NCBI RefSeq assembly: GCF_000220705.2
Contig: NZ_CP023202.1
Coordinates: 5,052,501 to 5,116,500, forward strand
Direction of reading: 5' to 3'
DNA: 64,000 nucleotides
Source of the DNA: Streptomyces xinghaiensis S187
GTDB lineage: Bacteria; Actinomycetota; Actinomycetes; Streptomycetales; Streptomycetaceae
Below the pieces are notes generated by a model. It made no database searches and was not told the origin of the DNA. It was given only the letters and a program-made list of their open reading frames with translations. Made by a program: the position numbers and the translations under genes. Shown piece by piece: positions 7,392-17,000 of the stretch (its first letter is position 1; each line of letters starts with the position of its first letter).

Positions 7392-9521
7392 GTGAGCAAC
7401 ATTCCGGAGACCGGGCGGACCTCCCGTGTCACCATCCGGCTCATCGCCATCCAGATACTGGTCTTCTCCCTCCTCGCCACCCTCGCCGGGCGGCTCTGGT
7501 TCATCCAGATCCGCAACGGCGACGAGTACACGGCCGAGGCCGCGGGCAACCACGTCCAGCAGGTCGTCAAGCCGGCCGTCCGCGGTTCCATCCTCGACGC
7601 CCGCGGCGTGCCGCTCGCCGACAACGAGACCCGTCTCGTCGTCTCCGCCAGCCGCACCGAGCTGCTGAAGATGAGGGACGACGGAGAGGCCGTGCTGACC
7701 CGCCTCGCCGGGGTGCTCGGCATGGAGCCCCGGGAGGTCCTGGAGAAGGTCCGCCTCTGCGACGCCGAGACCAAGCAGCCCTGCTGGAACGGCTCCCCCT
7801 ACCAGCCCATCCCGATCACCGACGAGGCCACGGCCCAGCAGGCGCTGACGATCCGCGAGCGCGCCGAGGACTTCCCCGGCATCACCGCCGAACCCACCGC
7901 CGTACGCCGCTACGCCGCGCCCGCCGGCGCCGACACCGCGCAGGTCCTCGGCTATCTGTCGCCGGTCACCGACGAGGAGATCAAGAAGGCCGAGGACACC
8001 GACTCGCCCTTCCTCCGCTCCGACCAGGTCGGCCGCTCCGGCCTGGAACGGTCCTACGACGAGTGGCTGCGCGGCAAGGCCGGCGTGACCCGCTACGAGG
8101 TGGACAAGCTCGGCCGGGTGATGGGCATGACCGAGAGCGACCCGGCCGTGGCCGGGCACAACGTGATCACGAGCATCGACGCCCGGGTGCAGGCGCTCGC
8201 CGAGAAGGAACTGCACCAGGCCATGAAGGAAGCCCGCAAGCAGCACGACCGCAACACCAACCGCAACTACGAGGCGGACGCGGGCGCCGTCGTCGTGATG
8301 GAGGCCAAGACCGGCCGGGTGGTCGCCATGGCCTCCAACCCGGACTACGACCCCAACGCCTGGGTCGGCGGCATCTCCGGCAGCGACTACGCCAAGATGA
8401 CCAACAAGAAGTCCAACTACCCGCTGCTCAACCGGGCGATCCAGGGACAGGCCGCCCCCGGCTCGATCTTCAAGGTCATCCCGACCGCCGCCGCGGTCAA
8501 GGCCGGCTACGACTTCAACGGCAACTACGCCTGCACCAGCTCGTACAGCATCGGCAACCAGGTCTTCAAGAACTTCGAGTCGCAGGACCACGGCATGATC
8601 GACCTCGGCCGGGCGCTGGAGGTCTCCTGCGACACCGTCTTCTACCGTCTCTCCCACCAGGAGTGGCGCAAGGACGGCGGTCTCAAGCCGAAGAAGAACG
8701 CCAAGGACTGGTTCTACGAGACCGCTCACGAGTTCGGGCTCGGCAAGAAGACCGGCATCGACCTCCCCAACGAGGTCAGCGGCCGCGTCCCCGACCGGCA
8801 GTGGAAGAAGGACTTCTGGAAGGCCAACAAGGACAACTGGTGCGAGCGCGCCAAGCAGTGGCCCAAGAAGAAGGACTACGTCACCGTGCTCTCCCGGGAG
8901 AACTGCCTGGCCGGCATGAAGCTGCACGCCTATGACTCGGTGAACTACTCCATCGGCCAGGGCGACACCCTCGTCACCCCCGTCCAGATGGCGTCCATCT
9001 ACGCGGCCCTCAGTAACGGCGGCACCATCCACACCCCCACCGTCGGCAAGGCGGTCGTGAGCCCCGACGGCAAGGAGATCGAGGAGATCGAGCCCGAGGC
9101 GAGCGGCAAGCTGCCGGTGGACAAGAAGACGATGCGGCAGATCGACAAGGCGCTCGAGGGCGTCGCCACCCGGGGCACCGCCGCCTGGCGGTTCGGCGGC
9201 TGGCCGCAGGACAAGATCCCGATGCACGCCAAGACCGGTACCGCGGAGGTCTACGGCAAGCAGACGACCTCCTGGTTCGCCACGTACACCGAGGACTACG
9301 CGATCGTCATGACGATCTCCCAGGGCGGCACCGGCTCCGGCGCCTCCGGCCCCGCGGTGCGCAACATCTACAACGCCCTCTACGGCATCGACGAGAAGGG
9401 CGGCATCAACAAGAAGAAGGCGCTGCTGCCCAAGCCCCAGAAGAACCTGCCCGAGATCCGCGAGGACGGTTCGATCAAGGCCGCCGCGCTGCCCAAGGCG
9501 GGACGGAGGGGCGGCGAGTGA
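7392..9521 (+). CDS. mrdA: Penicillin-binding protein 2, class B transpeptidase
   Basis: Monofunctional DD-transpeptidase cross-linking peptidoglycan in the elongation machinery, working with RodA. 709 aa: TM anchor at residues 17-38 (LIAIQILVFSLLATLAG), PBP dimerisation domain, then the transpeptidase domain. The three active-site motifs are present: SxxK in AAPGSIFKVIP, the SxN-equivalent SCD in EVSCDTVFYRL, and KTG in HAKTGTAEVYG. The GTG start at 7392 lies shortly after a GGGGG stretch. Its stop overlaps the rodA start by 4 nt (GTGA). Confidence 0.95.
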   Translation: MSNIPETGRTSRVTIRLIAIQILVFSLLATLAGRLWFIQIRNGDEYTAEAAGNHVQQVVKPAVRGSILDARGVPLADNETRLVVSASRTELLKMRDDGEAVLTRLAGVLGMEPREVLEKVRLCDAETKQPCWNGSPYQPIPITDEATAQQALTIRERAEDFPGITAEPTAVRRYAAPAGADTAQVLGYLSPVTDEEIKKAEDTDSPFLRSDQVGRSGLERSYDEWLRGKAGVTRYEVDKLGRVMGMTESDPAVAGHNVITSIDARVQALAEKELHQAMKEARKQHDRNTNRNYEADAGAVVVMEAKTGRVVAMASNPDYDPNAWVGGISGSDYAKMTNKKSNYPLLNRAIQGQAAPGSIFKVIPTAAAVKAGYDFNGNYACTSSYSIGNQVFKNFESQDHGMIDLGRALEVSCDTVFYRLSHQEWRKDGGLKPKKNAKDWFYETAHEFGLGKKTGIDLPNEVSGRVPDRQWKKDFWKANKDNWCERAKQWPKKKDYVTVLSRENCLAGMKLHAYDSVNYSIGQGDTLVTPVQMASIYAALSNGGTIHTPTVGKAVVSPDGKEIEEIEPEASGKLPVDKKTMRQIDKALEGVATRGTAAWRFGGWPQDKIPMHAKTGTAEVYGKQTTSWFATYTEDYAIVMTISQGGTGSGASGPAVRNIYNALYGIDEKGGINKKKALLPKPQKNLPEIREDGSIKAAALPKAGRRGGE

Positions 9522-10717
9522 CCGCACACGGCTTCGGCTTCTCCGTCAGCCGCTACACCCCCCGGCAGGGCGCCTGGGGCCGGCTCACCGCGCGCGACTC
9601 GATACTCCGCCGCCTCGACTGGCCCATGCTGCTGGCCGCGCTGATGCTCTCCGGCCTCGGCTCGCTACTGGTGTGGTCGGCCACCCGCAACCGCACCGAG
9701 CTCAACAACGGCGACCCGTACGACTTCCTGGTGCGCCACACCGTGAACGTCGGTATCGGCCTCGCTCTCATGGCGGGCACCGTCTGGCTCGGCCACCGCA
9801 CCCTGCGCGGCGCGGTGCCGGTCCTCTACGGGCTCTCCGTGCTGCTGGTCGCCCTCGTGCTGACACCGCTGGGCACCACCATCAACGGCGCGCACGCCTG
9901 GCTCGACATCGGGGGCTTCTCCCTCCAGCCGTCCGAGTTCACCAAGGTCACCATCATCCTCGGCATGGCCATGCTGCTGGCCGCGCGGGTGGACGCGGGC
10001 GACCGGGTCCACCCCGATCACCGGACCGTCGTCCAGGCCCTCGCGCTCGCGACCCTGCCGATGGCCGTCATCATGCTGATGCCGGACCTCGGCTCCGTGA
10101 TGGTCATGGCGGTGATAGTGCTCGGTGTGCTGCTCGCCTCCGGTGCCTCCAACCGCTGGGTCTTCGGGCTGATGGGCACCGGCGCCGTCGGCGCCGTCCT
10201 CGTCTGGCAGCTCGGCGTGCTCGACGAGTACCAGATCAACCGGTTCGCCGCCTTCGCCAACCCCGAGCTCGACCCGGCGGGCGTCGGCTACAACACCAAC
10301 CAGGCCCGGATCGCCATCGGCTCCGGCGGCCTCCACGGCACCGGGCTCTTCAACGGCACCCAGACCACCGGCCAGTTCGTGCCGGAGCAGCAGACCGACT
10401 TCATCTTCACCGTGGCCGGCGAGGAGCTCGGCTTCCTCGGGGCCGGGCTCATCATCCTGCTGATCGGGGTCATCCTCTGGCGTGCCTGCCGCATCGCCCG
10501 GGACACCACCGAGCTGTACGGCACGATCGTCGCCGCCGGCATCATCGCCTGGTTCGCGTTCCAGTCCTTCGAGAACATCGGGATGACCCTGGGCATCATG
10601 CCGGTGGCCGGCCTGCCGCTGCCCTTCGTCTCCTACGGCGGCACCTCGATGTTCGCGGTCTGGATCGCGGTCGGCCTGCTCCAGTCCATCAAGGCGCAGC
10701 GCCCGCTCTCGGCCTGA
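9518..10717 (+). CDS. rodA: SEDS peptidoglycan glycosyltransferase RodA
   Basis: Polymerises lipid II into glycan strands with PBP2 as partner. 399 aa with about ten TM helices. SEDS family signatures: LQPSEFTKVTIILGMAML, MPDLGSVMVM, the catalytic-Asp region VPEQQTDFIFTVAGEE, and GLPLPFVSYGGTSM near the C-terminus. It overlaps the PBP2 stop by 4 nt, implying translational coupling and 1:1 synthesis. It completes the mreBCD-PBP2-RodA wall cluster. Confidence 0.95.
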   Translation: MTAHGFGFSVSRYTPRQGAWGRLTARDSILRRLDWPMLLAALMLSGLGSLLVWSATRNRTELNNGDPYDFLVRHTVNVGIGLALMAGTVWLGHRTLRGAVPVLYGLSVLLVALVLTPLGTTINGAHAWLDIGGFSLQPSEFTKVTIILGMAMLLAARVDAGDRVHPDHRTVVQALALATLPMAVIMLMPDLGSVMVMAVIVLGVLLASGASNRWVFGLMGTGAVGAVLVWQLGVLDEYQINRFAAFANPELDPAGVGYNTNQARIAIGSGGLHGTGLFNGTQTTGQFVPEQQTDFIFTVAGEELGFLGAGLIILLIGVILWRACRIARDTTELYGTIVAAGIIAWFAFQSFENIGMTLGIMPVAGLPLPFVSYGGTSMFAVWIAVGLLQSIKAQRPLSA

Positions 10718-10798
10718 GGCCCGTCCGCGCCGCCGTCCCCGTTCCCCTCCGCCCGGCCGGCCGGCGTCCGGCCCGTACGACCCGTACGGAACGGGCGG

Positions 10799-10804
10799 TA
10801 CGCT
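10799..10804 (+). promoter_or_regulatory. Possible -10 box for the radical SAM gene
   Basis: TACGCT lies 36 nt before the ATG at 10841, in the 123-nt gap after rodA. It would give a leader of about 30 nt. Confidence 0.4.
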
Positions 10805-10840
10805 GGATGGTCCCCCTATCCGCTCATGAGAGACATCGCG

Positions 10841-12766
10841 ATGCCTGTCGAGTCGGTCTTCCCACGCCTGGAAGCGCTTCTCCCGCACGTTCAGAAGCCC
10901 ATCCAGTACGTCGGCGGAGAGCTCAACTCCACCGTCAAGGACTGGGATGCCTGTGACGTCCGCTGGGCGCTCATGTACCCGGACGCCTACGAGATCGGAC
11001 TGCCCAACCAGGGCGTCATGATCCTCTACGAGGTGCTCAACGAGCGCGAGGGCGTCCTCGCCGAACGCACGTACAGCGTCTGGCCCGACCTCGAGAAGCT
11101 GATGCGGGAGAACGGGGTCCCGCAGTTCACCGTGGACGCGCACCGCCCGGTGAAGGCGTTCGACGTCTTCGGCCTGAGCTTCTCCACGGAGCTCGGCTAC
11201 ACCAACATGCTGGCCGCCCTGGACCTGGCCGGCATCCCGCTGTCGGCCGCCGACCGGACCGAGGACGACCCGGTCGTCCTGGCCGGCGGCCACGCCGCTT
11301 TCAACCCCGAGCCGATCGCGGAGTTCATCGACTGCGCGGTCATCGGCGACGGCGAGCAGGCCGTGCTCACCATCACCGAGACCATCCGGGCCTGGAAGGC
11401 GGAGGGCCGGCCCGGCGGCCGTGAGGAACTGCTCCTCCGGCTGGCCAGGACCGGCGGCGTGTACGTCCCCCGCTTCTACGACGTCGAGTACCTGCCGGAC
11501 GGCCGGATCGCTCGCGTCGTGCCCAACGCCTCCGGGGTGCCGTGGCGGGTGTCCAAGCACACCGTCATGGACCTCGACGAGTGGCCGTACCCCAAGCAGC
11601 CGCTGGTCCCGCTGGCCGAGACCGTGCACGAGCGGATGTCCGTGGAGATCTTCCGCGGCTGTACCCGGGGCTGCCGCTTCTGCCAGGCGGGCATGATCAC
11701 CCGCCCGGTGCGGGAGCGGAGCATCACCGGCATCGGCGACATGGTGGAGAAGGGCCTCAAGAACACCGGCTTCGAGGAGGTCGGCCTGCTCTCCCTCTCC
11801 TCGGCCGACCACAGCGAGATCGGGGACATCGCCAAGGGTCTCGCCGACCGCTACGAGGAGGACAAGGTCGGCCTCTCCCTGCCCTCCACCCGGGTCGACG
11901 CCTTCAACATCGACCTGGCCAACGAGCTCACCCGCAACGGCCGCCGCTCCGGCCTCACCTTCGCCCCCGAGGGCGGCTCCGAGCGCATCCGCAAGGTCAT
12001 CAACAAGATGGTCTCGGAGGAGGACCTGATCCGCACGGTCGCCACCGCCTACGGCAACGGCTGGCGGCAGGTGAAGCTGTACTTCATGTGCGGCCTGCCC
12101 ACCGAGACCGACGAGGACGTCCTCCAGATCGGCGACATGGCGGTGAACGTCATCGCCAAGGGCCGGGAGGTCTCCGGCAGCAACGACATCCGCTGCACCG
12201 TCTCCATCGGCGGCTTCGTCCCCAAGCCGCACACCCCCTTCCAGTGGGCACCGCAGCTCTCCGCGGAGGAGACCGACGCCCGGCTGGCCAAGCTCCGCGA
12301 CAAGATCCGCGGCAACAAGAAGTACGGCCGCTCCATCGGCTTCCGCTACCACGACGGCAAGCCCGGCATCGTCGAGGGCCTGCTCTCCCGCGGCGACCGG
12401 CGGATCGGTGCCGTCATCCGCGCCGTCTACGAGGACGGCGGCCGCTTCGACGGCTGGCGTGAGTACTTCTCCTACGACCGCTGGATGGAGTGCGCCGGGA
12501 AGACGCTCCCGCCGCAGGGTGTGGACGTCGACTGGTACACCACCCGCGAGCGGTCCTACGAGGAGGTCCTGCCCTGGGACCACCTGGACTCCGGCCTGGA
12601 CAAGGACTGGCTCTGGGAGGACTGGCAGGACGCGCTCGACGAGACCGAGGTCGAGGACTGCCGCTGGACGCCGTGCTTCGACTGCGGTGTCTGCCCCCAG
12701 ATGGACACCGCCATCCAGATCGGCCCGACCGGGAAGAAGCTGCTGCCGCTCACGGTCGTCAAGTAG
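10841..12766 (+). CDS. B12-binding radical SAM protein (TIGR03960-like)
   Basis: 641 aa. The N-terminal third resembles a cobalamin-binding Rossmann domain (ALMYPDAYEIGLPNQGVMIL ... FDVFGLSFSTELGYTNML). The radical SAM core has the [4Fe-4S] motif CxxxCxxC in RGCTRGCRFCQAGMITRPVRE. The C-terminal end carries four closely spaced cysteines (CRWTPCFDCGVCPQ), a possible second metal or cluster site. The substrate is unknown. The next gene encodes the family usually linked to it, and both precede rne-rplU-rpmA-obg, hinting at an RNA or ribosome modification role (inference). GAGAG lies 8 nt before the ATG at 10841; ATG 10826 is an alternative. Confidence 0.85.
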   Translation: MPVESVFPRLEALLPHVQKPIQYVGGELNSTVKDWDACDVRWALMYPDAYEIGLPNQGVMILYEVLNEREGVLAERTYSVWPDLEKLMRENGVPQFTVDAHRPVKAFDVFGLSFSTELGYTNMLAALDLAGIPLSAADRTEDDPVVLAGGHAAFNPEPIAEFIDCAVIGDGEQAVLTITETIRAWKAEGRPGGREELLLRLARTGGVYVPRFYDVEYLPDGRIARVVPNASGVPWRVSKHTVMDLDEWPYPKQPLVPLAETVHERMSVEIFRGCTRGCRFCQAGMITRPVRERSITGIGDMVEKGLKNTGFEEVGLLSLSSADHSEIGDIAKGLADRYEEDKVGLSLPSTRVDAFNIDLANELTRNGRRSGLTFAPEGGSERIRKVINKMVSEEDLIRTVATAYGNGWRQVKLYFMCGLPTETDEDVLQIGDMAVNVIAKGREVSGSNDIRCTVSIGGFVPKPHTPFQWAPQLSAEETDARLAKLRDKIRGNKKYGRSIGFRYHDGKPGIVEGLLSRGDRRIGAVIRAVYEDGGRFDGWREYFSYDRWMECAGKTLPPQGVDVDWYTTRERSYEEVLPWDHLDSGLDKDWLWEDWQDALDETEVEDCRWTPCFDCGVCPQMDTAIQIGPTGKKLLPLTVVK

Positions 12767-12818
12767 CCGGACCCGCCGCCCGCCCGCCCGCGGCGCGGCT
12801 CCGGCCGCCGCGCGCACC

Positions 12819-12856
12819 AGGCCCTCCGTTCCCGGGACACCGGGAACGGAGGGCCT
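12819..12856 (+). terminator. Strong hairpin terminator after the radical SAM gene
   Basis: A perfect stem of 16-17 bp (12819-12835 with 12840-12856) closed by a GACA loop lies 52 nt after the stop. It separates the radical SAM gene from its partner, which has its own TACCCT -10 box. Confidence 0.8.
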
Positions 12857-12926
12857 TCGCGCGGGCCCGTCCTCCCGCCGCACCCGTCGGTGTGCCCCTG
12901 CGGGAACCTTCGGTGCCCGTCACACG

Positions 12927-12932
12927 TACCCT
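12927..12932 (+). promoter_or_regulatory. Probable -10 box for the DUF2344 gene
   Basis: TACCCT lies 42 nt before the proposed CTG start at 12974 and downstream of the hairpin terminator, consistent with independent transcription. Confidence 0.45.
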
Positions 12933-12973
12933 GGGAAGCAGGACGACCGTGACTCACGAAGGACTGAGCGACC

Positions 12974-13816
12974 CTGGGCAAGCGACAGCCCGAAGGCCCC
13001 CCGCCCGCACCGGTGGCGCAGCGCATCCGTCTGCGCTACACCAAGCGGGGCCGCCTCCGGTTCACCAGCCACCGCGACTTCCAGCGCGCTTTCGAACGAG
13101 CACTGCGGCGCGCCGGGGTACCGATGGCGTACTCGGCGGGCTTCACCCCGCACCCCAAGGTGTCCTACGCCAATGCCGCACCCACCGGCACGGGCAGTGA
13201 GGCCGAGTTCCTGGAGATCGCCCTCACCGAGCACCGCGATCCGGAGAGGCTCGGGGCGCTGCTCGACGCGTCGCTGCCCGCCGGTCTGGACGTCATCGAC
13301 GCGGTCGAGGCCCGGACCTCCGGTCTGGCCGACCGGCTGCAGGCCTCCGAGTGGGAGCTGCGGCTTCCCGGGGTGGGCCACGAGGAGGCCCGCCGGGCCG
13401 TCGCCGCCTTCCTCGCCGCCGAGTCGGTGGAGGTCGAACGGCGTACCAAGAACGGGATGCGCACCTTCGACGCACGCGCCGCCGTCGTACGGCTGGAGGC
13501 CGGGGAATCACCGGCTGATGGGCCGGGCGACACGGCCTGTGCGATACTGCGCCTGGTAGTGCGGCATTCGACACCCGCCGTACGACCCGACGACGTCCTG
13601 TCCGGCCTCCGAGCTGCGGCCGACCTGGCGCCGCCGGTCCCCGCAGCGGTGACCAGGCTGGCGCAGGGGCCGCTCGATGAGGAGTCCGGCACGGTGACCG
13701 ACCCGCTCGTGCCCGACCGCGAGGCTGTCACGGCCGCCCCACCCACGGCCGCCGTACCGACCGCCACGACGGAGGCACCGCCGTTCGGCGGAGCAGCGCA
13801 GGTGGGTACCGCGTAA
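12974..13816 (+). CDS. Radical SAM-linked DUF2344 protein (TIGR03936-like), probable CTG start
   Basis: Partner of the upstream radical SAM enzyme; role unknown but the two families co-occur. The core begins QRIRLRYTKRGRLRFTSHRD and contains YSAGFTPHPKVSYANAAPTG. The only conventional start is GTG 13013 (267 aa). The 13 upstream in-frame codons read GKRQPEGPPPAP after a CTG at 12974, which matches my memory of the N-terminus in Streptomyces homologues, and GAAGGA lies 10 nt before that CTG. A stop codon lies just upstream, so no ATG or GTG can precede it. CTG initiation is therefore proposed (280 aa). The C-terminal 40 residues are low-complexity Ala/Thr/Pro. Confidence 0.8.
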   Translation: MGKRQPEGPPPAPVAQRIRLRYTKRGRLRFTSHRDFQRAFERALRRAGVPMAYSAGFTPHPKVSYANAAPTGTGSEAEFLEIALTEHRDPERLGALLDASLPAGLDVIDAVEARTSGLADRLQASEWELRLPGVGHEEARRAVAAFLAAESVEVERRTKNGMRTFDARAAVVRLEAGESPADGPGDTACAILRLVVRHSTPAVRPDDVLSGLRAAADLAPPVPAAVTRLAQGPLDEESGTVTDPLVPDREAVTAAPPTAAVPTATTEAPPFGGAAQVGTA

Positions 13817-13890
13817 GGACGGCCGTCGAAGCGCCGCCGACGCACCAGGGAGCCACCCGGGTCCGGCGACGCGTTGACACAGAAGCTTTC

Positions 13891-13914
13891 GCCGGTCCGT
13901 CCCCACGGACCGGC
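13891..13914 (+). terminator. Hairpin upstream of rne
   Basis: A perfect 10-bp stem with a CCCC loop (13891-13900 with 13905-13914) lies between the DUF2344 gene and rne. It could be a terminator or a structured rne 5' leader. Stability control through the leader is known for enterobacterial rne, but nothing here proves it. Confidence 0.4.
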
Positions 13915-14032
13915 GAGTGAGACGACAGCTCCCGTGCGGCGCCCAGGCCCCGGACCGCGGAACGCGCACATCACGCGGGCCGCGACCGGACACCGGCCCG
14001 GCGCCCGGGAGCGTGACGGGAGAAACGCCCGC

Positions 14033-17000
14033 ATGCCCCAGTCCATGGAGCCCCGTGAGGCGGCGCGCGACAGCGCCGCCGGGGACACCCCGGAGAACAA
14101 CAGCCCCAGCGACACCCTGCCTCCGCGGCGGCGGCGCCGTGCGGCCTCCCGGCCGGCGGGTCCGCCCTCCGCGCCGGGCGCCGAAGCACCGGCCGCGGAG
14201 CCGGCCGAGGCCACGACGGTGGTCGCGGACTCCGCGCCCGCCGCCCCGGCGGCACTCTCCGCCCTCTCGGAGCAGGAGGCCGCCACGGAGGCGGCTCCCG
14301 AGCCCGCCGCCCCGCCGCGCCGGCGACGGGCGGCCCGCAAGGCCACGGCCCCGGCCGGAGCGCCGAGGGCGGCCGCGGAGCCGGAAGCCGTGACTTCGGA
14401 AGCCGTGACACCGGAAGCCGTGACACCGCAGACCGCCGAGGAGGCGGAGGAGGACGGGGAGACGGCCGAGGAGATCGCCGCCGCCCAGGAGGAGGCCGCC
14501 GCGGAAGCGGTCGCCGCGGAGGACGACGAACTCTCCGGCGGCACCCCGGCGGCACAGCCCGCCGAGGCCGCCGCGGCCGCACCCGAGGCCGAGCCCGCCG
14601 CCGAGGCGGAGGCCGCTCCCCGCGTCCGGACCCGCCGCCGTGCCGTCCGCAAGGCGACCGCCCCGGCCGGTGCTCCCGCGGTCACCGGTGACGGCGACCT
14701 GGCCGAGCCCACGGTCGTGGGCGACCAGACCCCGGCCGTGGCCCCCGCCGACGAGACCGCGTCCGCCGCGCCCGTTGAGGAGGCGCCGCGCCGCACCCGC
14801 CGCCGTGCCGTCCGCAAGGCCACGGCCCCCGCCGGTGCTCCGGCCGAGGTGGCCGCCGCGGCCGAGGGGACCGAGGCCGCGCAGGGCGGTGCTCCCGAGG
14901 CGGACGCACCGGCGGAGGCCCCGCCGCAGCCGCTGACCGAGGGCTCGGTGACCGTGGCCGACGCCGTGGAGGCGCCGAGAGGCCGCACCCGCCGCCGTTC
15001 CGCGCGCCGGAGCGAGACCGGTCTGGCCGCTCCTGAGCTCGCTCCGGTGGCCGACGACGCCGCCGTACCGTCCCGTGGTGAGACCGCGGCGGCCCCCGCG
15101 GAGGCGGAGCAGGCGGAGGGCTCCGCCGCCGAGGGGCGGCCCGCCCGTTCGCGCCGCCGGGCCGAGCGCCGGCAGCCCGCCGCGGAAGCCGGGACGGAGA
15201 CGGGAGCCGGGGCCGAGGGGCGCGCCGCGTTCACGGCGCCCGCCGCGGAGCCCGAGCCCGAGCCCGAGCCCGAGCCGACCGGCCGTACCCGCCGCCGGGC
15301 CGTCCGGCCGCCGACGGCCGTGTTCCAGGCGCCGGTCTTCACCGAGCCCATGTTCCAGACCCCGGAGCGCGCCGCGGCCGCGGCCGCCGCCGAGACCGAG
15401 GAGCCCGGGGCCGCGGAAGCGGAGGAGCGGGAGCCCGCCGCGGCCACCGGCGGCCCCCGCCGTCGCCGTCGCCGGGCCGGTGCCGCGGAGGACACCGGTC
15501 CCGAGGCCGGGACCGGGGCCGTCGCCGAGGAGGAGCAGCAGCCGGAGGCCGCCGCCGAGCCGCAGGCCGGTGAGGAGGAGTCCGGCGAGCGCCCGTCCCG
15601 CCGTCGCCGCCGGGGTGGCCGTCGCCGCCGCCGGGGCGAGGGCGAGGGGAACGGCGAGGCCGGGGAGACCGGCGAGGAGGGCCCCGAGGGCGCCGCCGCC
15701 GAGCCCGCTGCCGAGGACGCCGGGGAGCCCGCCGCCGAGCGGGACCGGGACCGCGCCGCGGCCGGTACCGAGGAGCAGGACGAGCGCGGGGAGCGCGACG
15801 AGCAGGAGGAAGACCACGGCGGCGCGGGCGGCACCAGCAGCAGCCGTCGCCGTCGCCGCCGTCGCCGGCGCAGCGGGGACGCGGGCGACCACCCGGTCGA
15901 CGCCTCCCAGGACGACCCGGAGCGCACGGTCGTCAAGATCCGTGAGCCGCGCAAGAAGGACGAGCCCGGCACGGGCTTCGACGAGGTGCAGTCCATCAAG
16001 GGCTCGACCCGGATGGAGGCCAAGAAGCAGCGCCGCCGCGAGGGCCGCGAGCAGGGCCGCCGCCGGGTGCCGATCATCACCGAGGCCGAGTTCCTGGCCC
16101 GGCGCGAGGCCGTCGAGCGGGTGATGGTCGTCCGGCAGAGCGGTGAGCGCACCCAGATCGGTGTGCTGGAGGACGGCGTCCTCGTCGAGCACTTCGTCAA
16201 CAAGGAGCAGGCCACCAGCTACGTCGGCAACGTCTACCTGGGCAAGGTCCAGAACGTGCTGCCGTCCATGGAGGCCGCCTTCGTCGACATCGGCAAGGGT
16301 CGCAACGCCGTGCTGTACGCCGGTGAGGTCAACTTCGACGCGCTCGGCATGTCCGGCGGCCCGCGCCGGATCGAGACCGCGCTCAAGTCCGGCCAGTCCG
16401 TGCTGGTGCAGGTCACCAAGGACCCGATCGGCCACAAGGGCGCCCGGCTCACCAGCCAGGTCTCACTGCCCGGCCGCTACCTGGTCTACGTGCCCGAGGG
16501 CTCGATGACCGGCATCAGCCGCAAGCTGCCCGACACCGAGCGGTCCCGGCTCAAGCAGATCCTGAAGAAGATCGTCCCCGAGAACGCGGGCGTCATCGTG
16601 CGCACCGCCGCCGAGGGCGCGTCCGAGCAGGAGCTGGCGCGGGACGTCGAGCGGCTGCAGCAGCAGTGGGCCGATATCCAGAAGAGGGCCAAGGGCGGCG
16701 GCGCCCCCACCCTCCTCTACGGCGAGCCGGACATGACCGTCCGCGTTGTCCGCGACATCTTCAACGAGGACTTCTCCAAGGTCATCGTCAGCGGTGACGG
16801 AGCCTGGGAGACCATCCAGGGCTATGTCTCGCACGTCGCCCCGGACCTCACCGACCGGCTGCAGAAGTGGACGTCGGACGTCGACGTCTTCGCCACGTAC
16901 CGGATCGACGAGCAGCTGATGAAGGCGCTGGACCGCAAGGTCTGGCTGCCCAGCGGCGGCTCGCTGGTGATCGACCGGACCGAGGCGATGGTCGTCGTCG

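Noticed and set aside
14329..15700. Collagen-like or CRISPR-like array in the rne 5' half
   Set aside because: The repeats are coding, in frame and irregularly spaced with no constant spacers; they are low-complexity protein modules.
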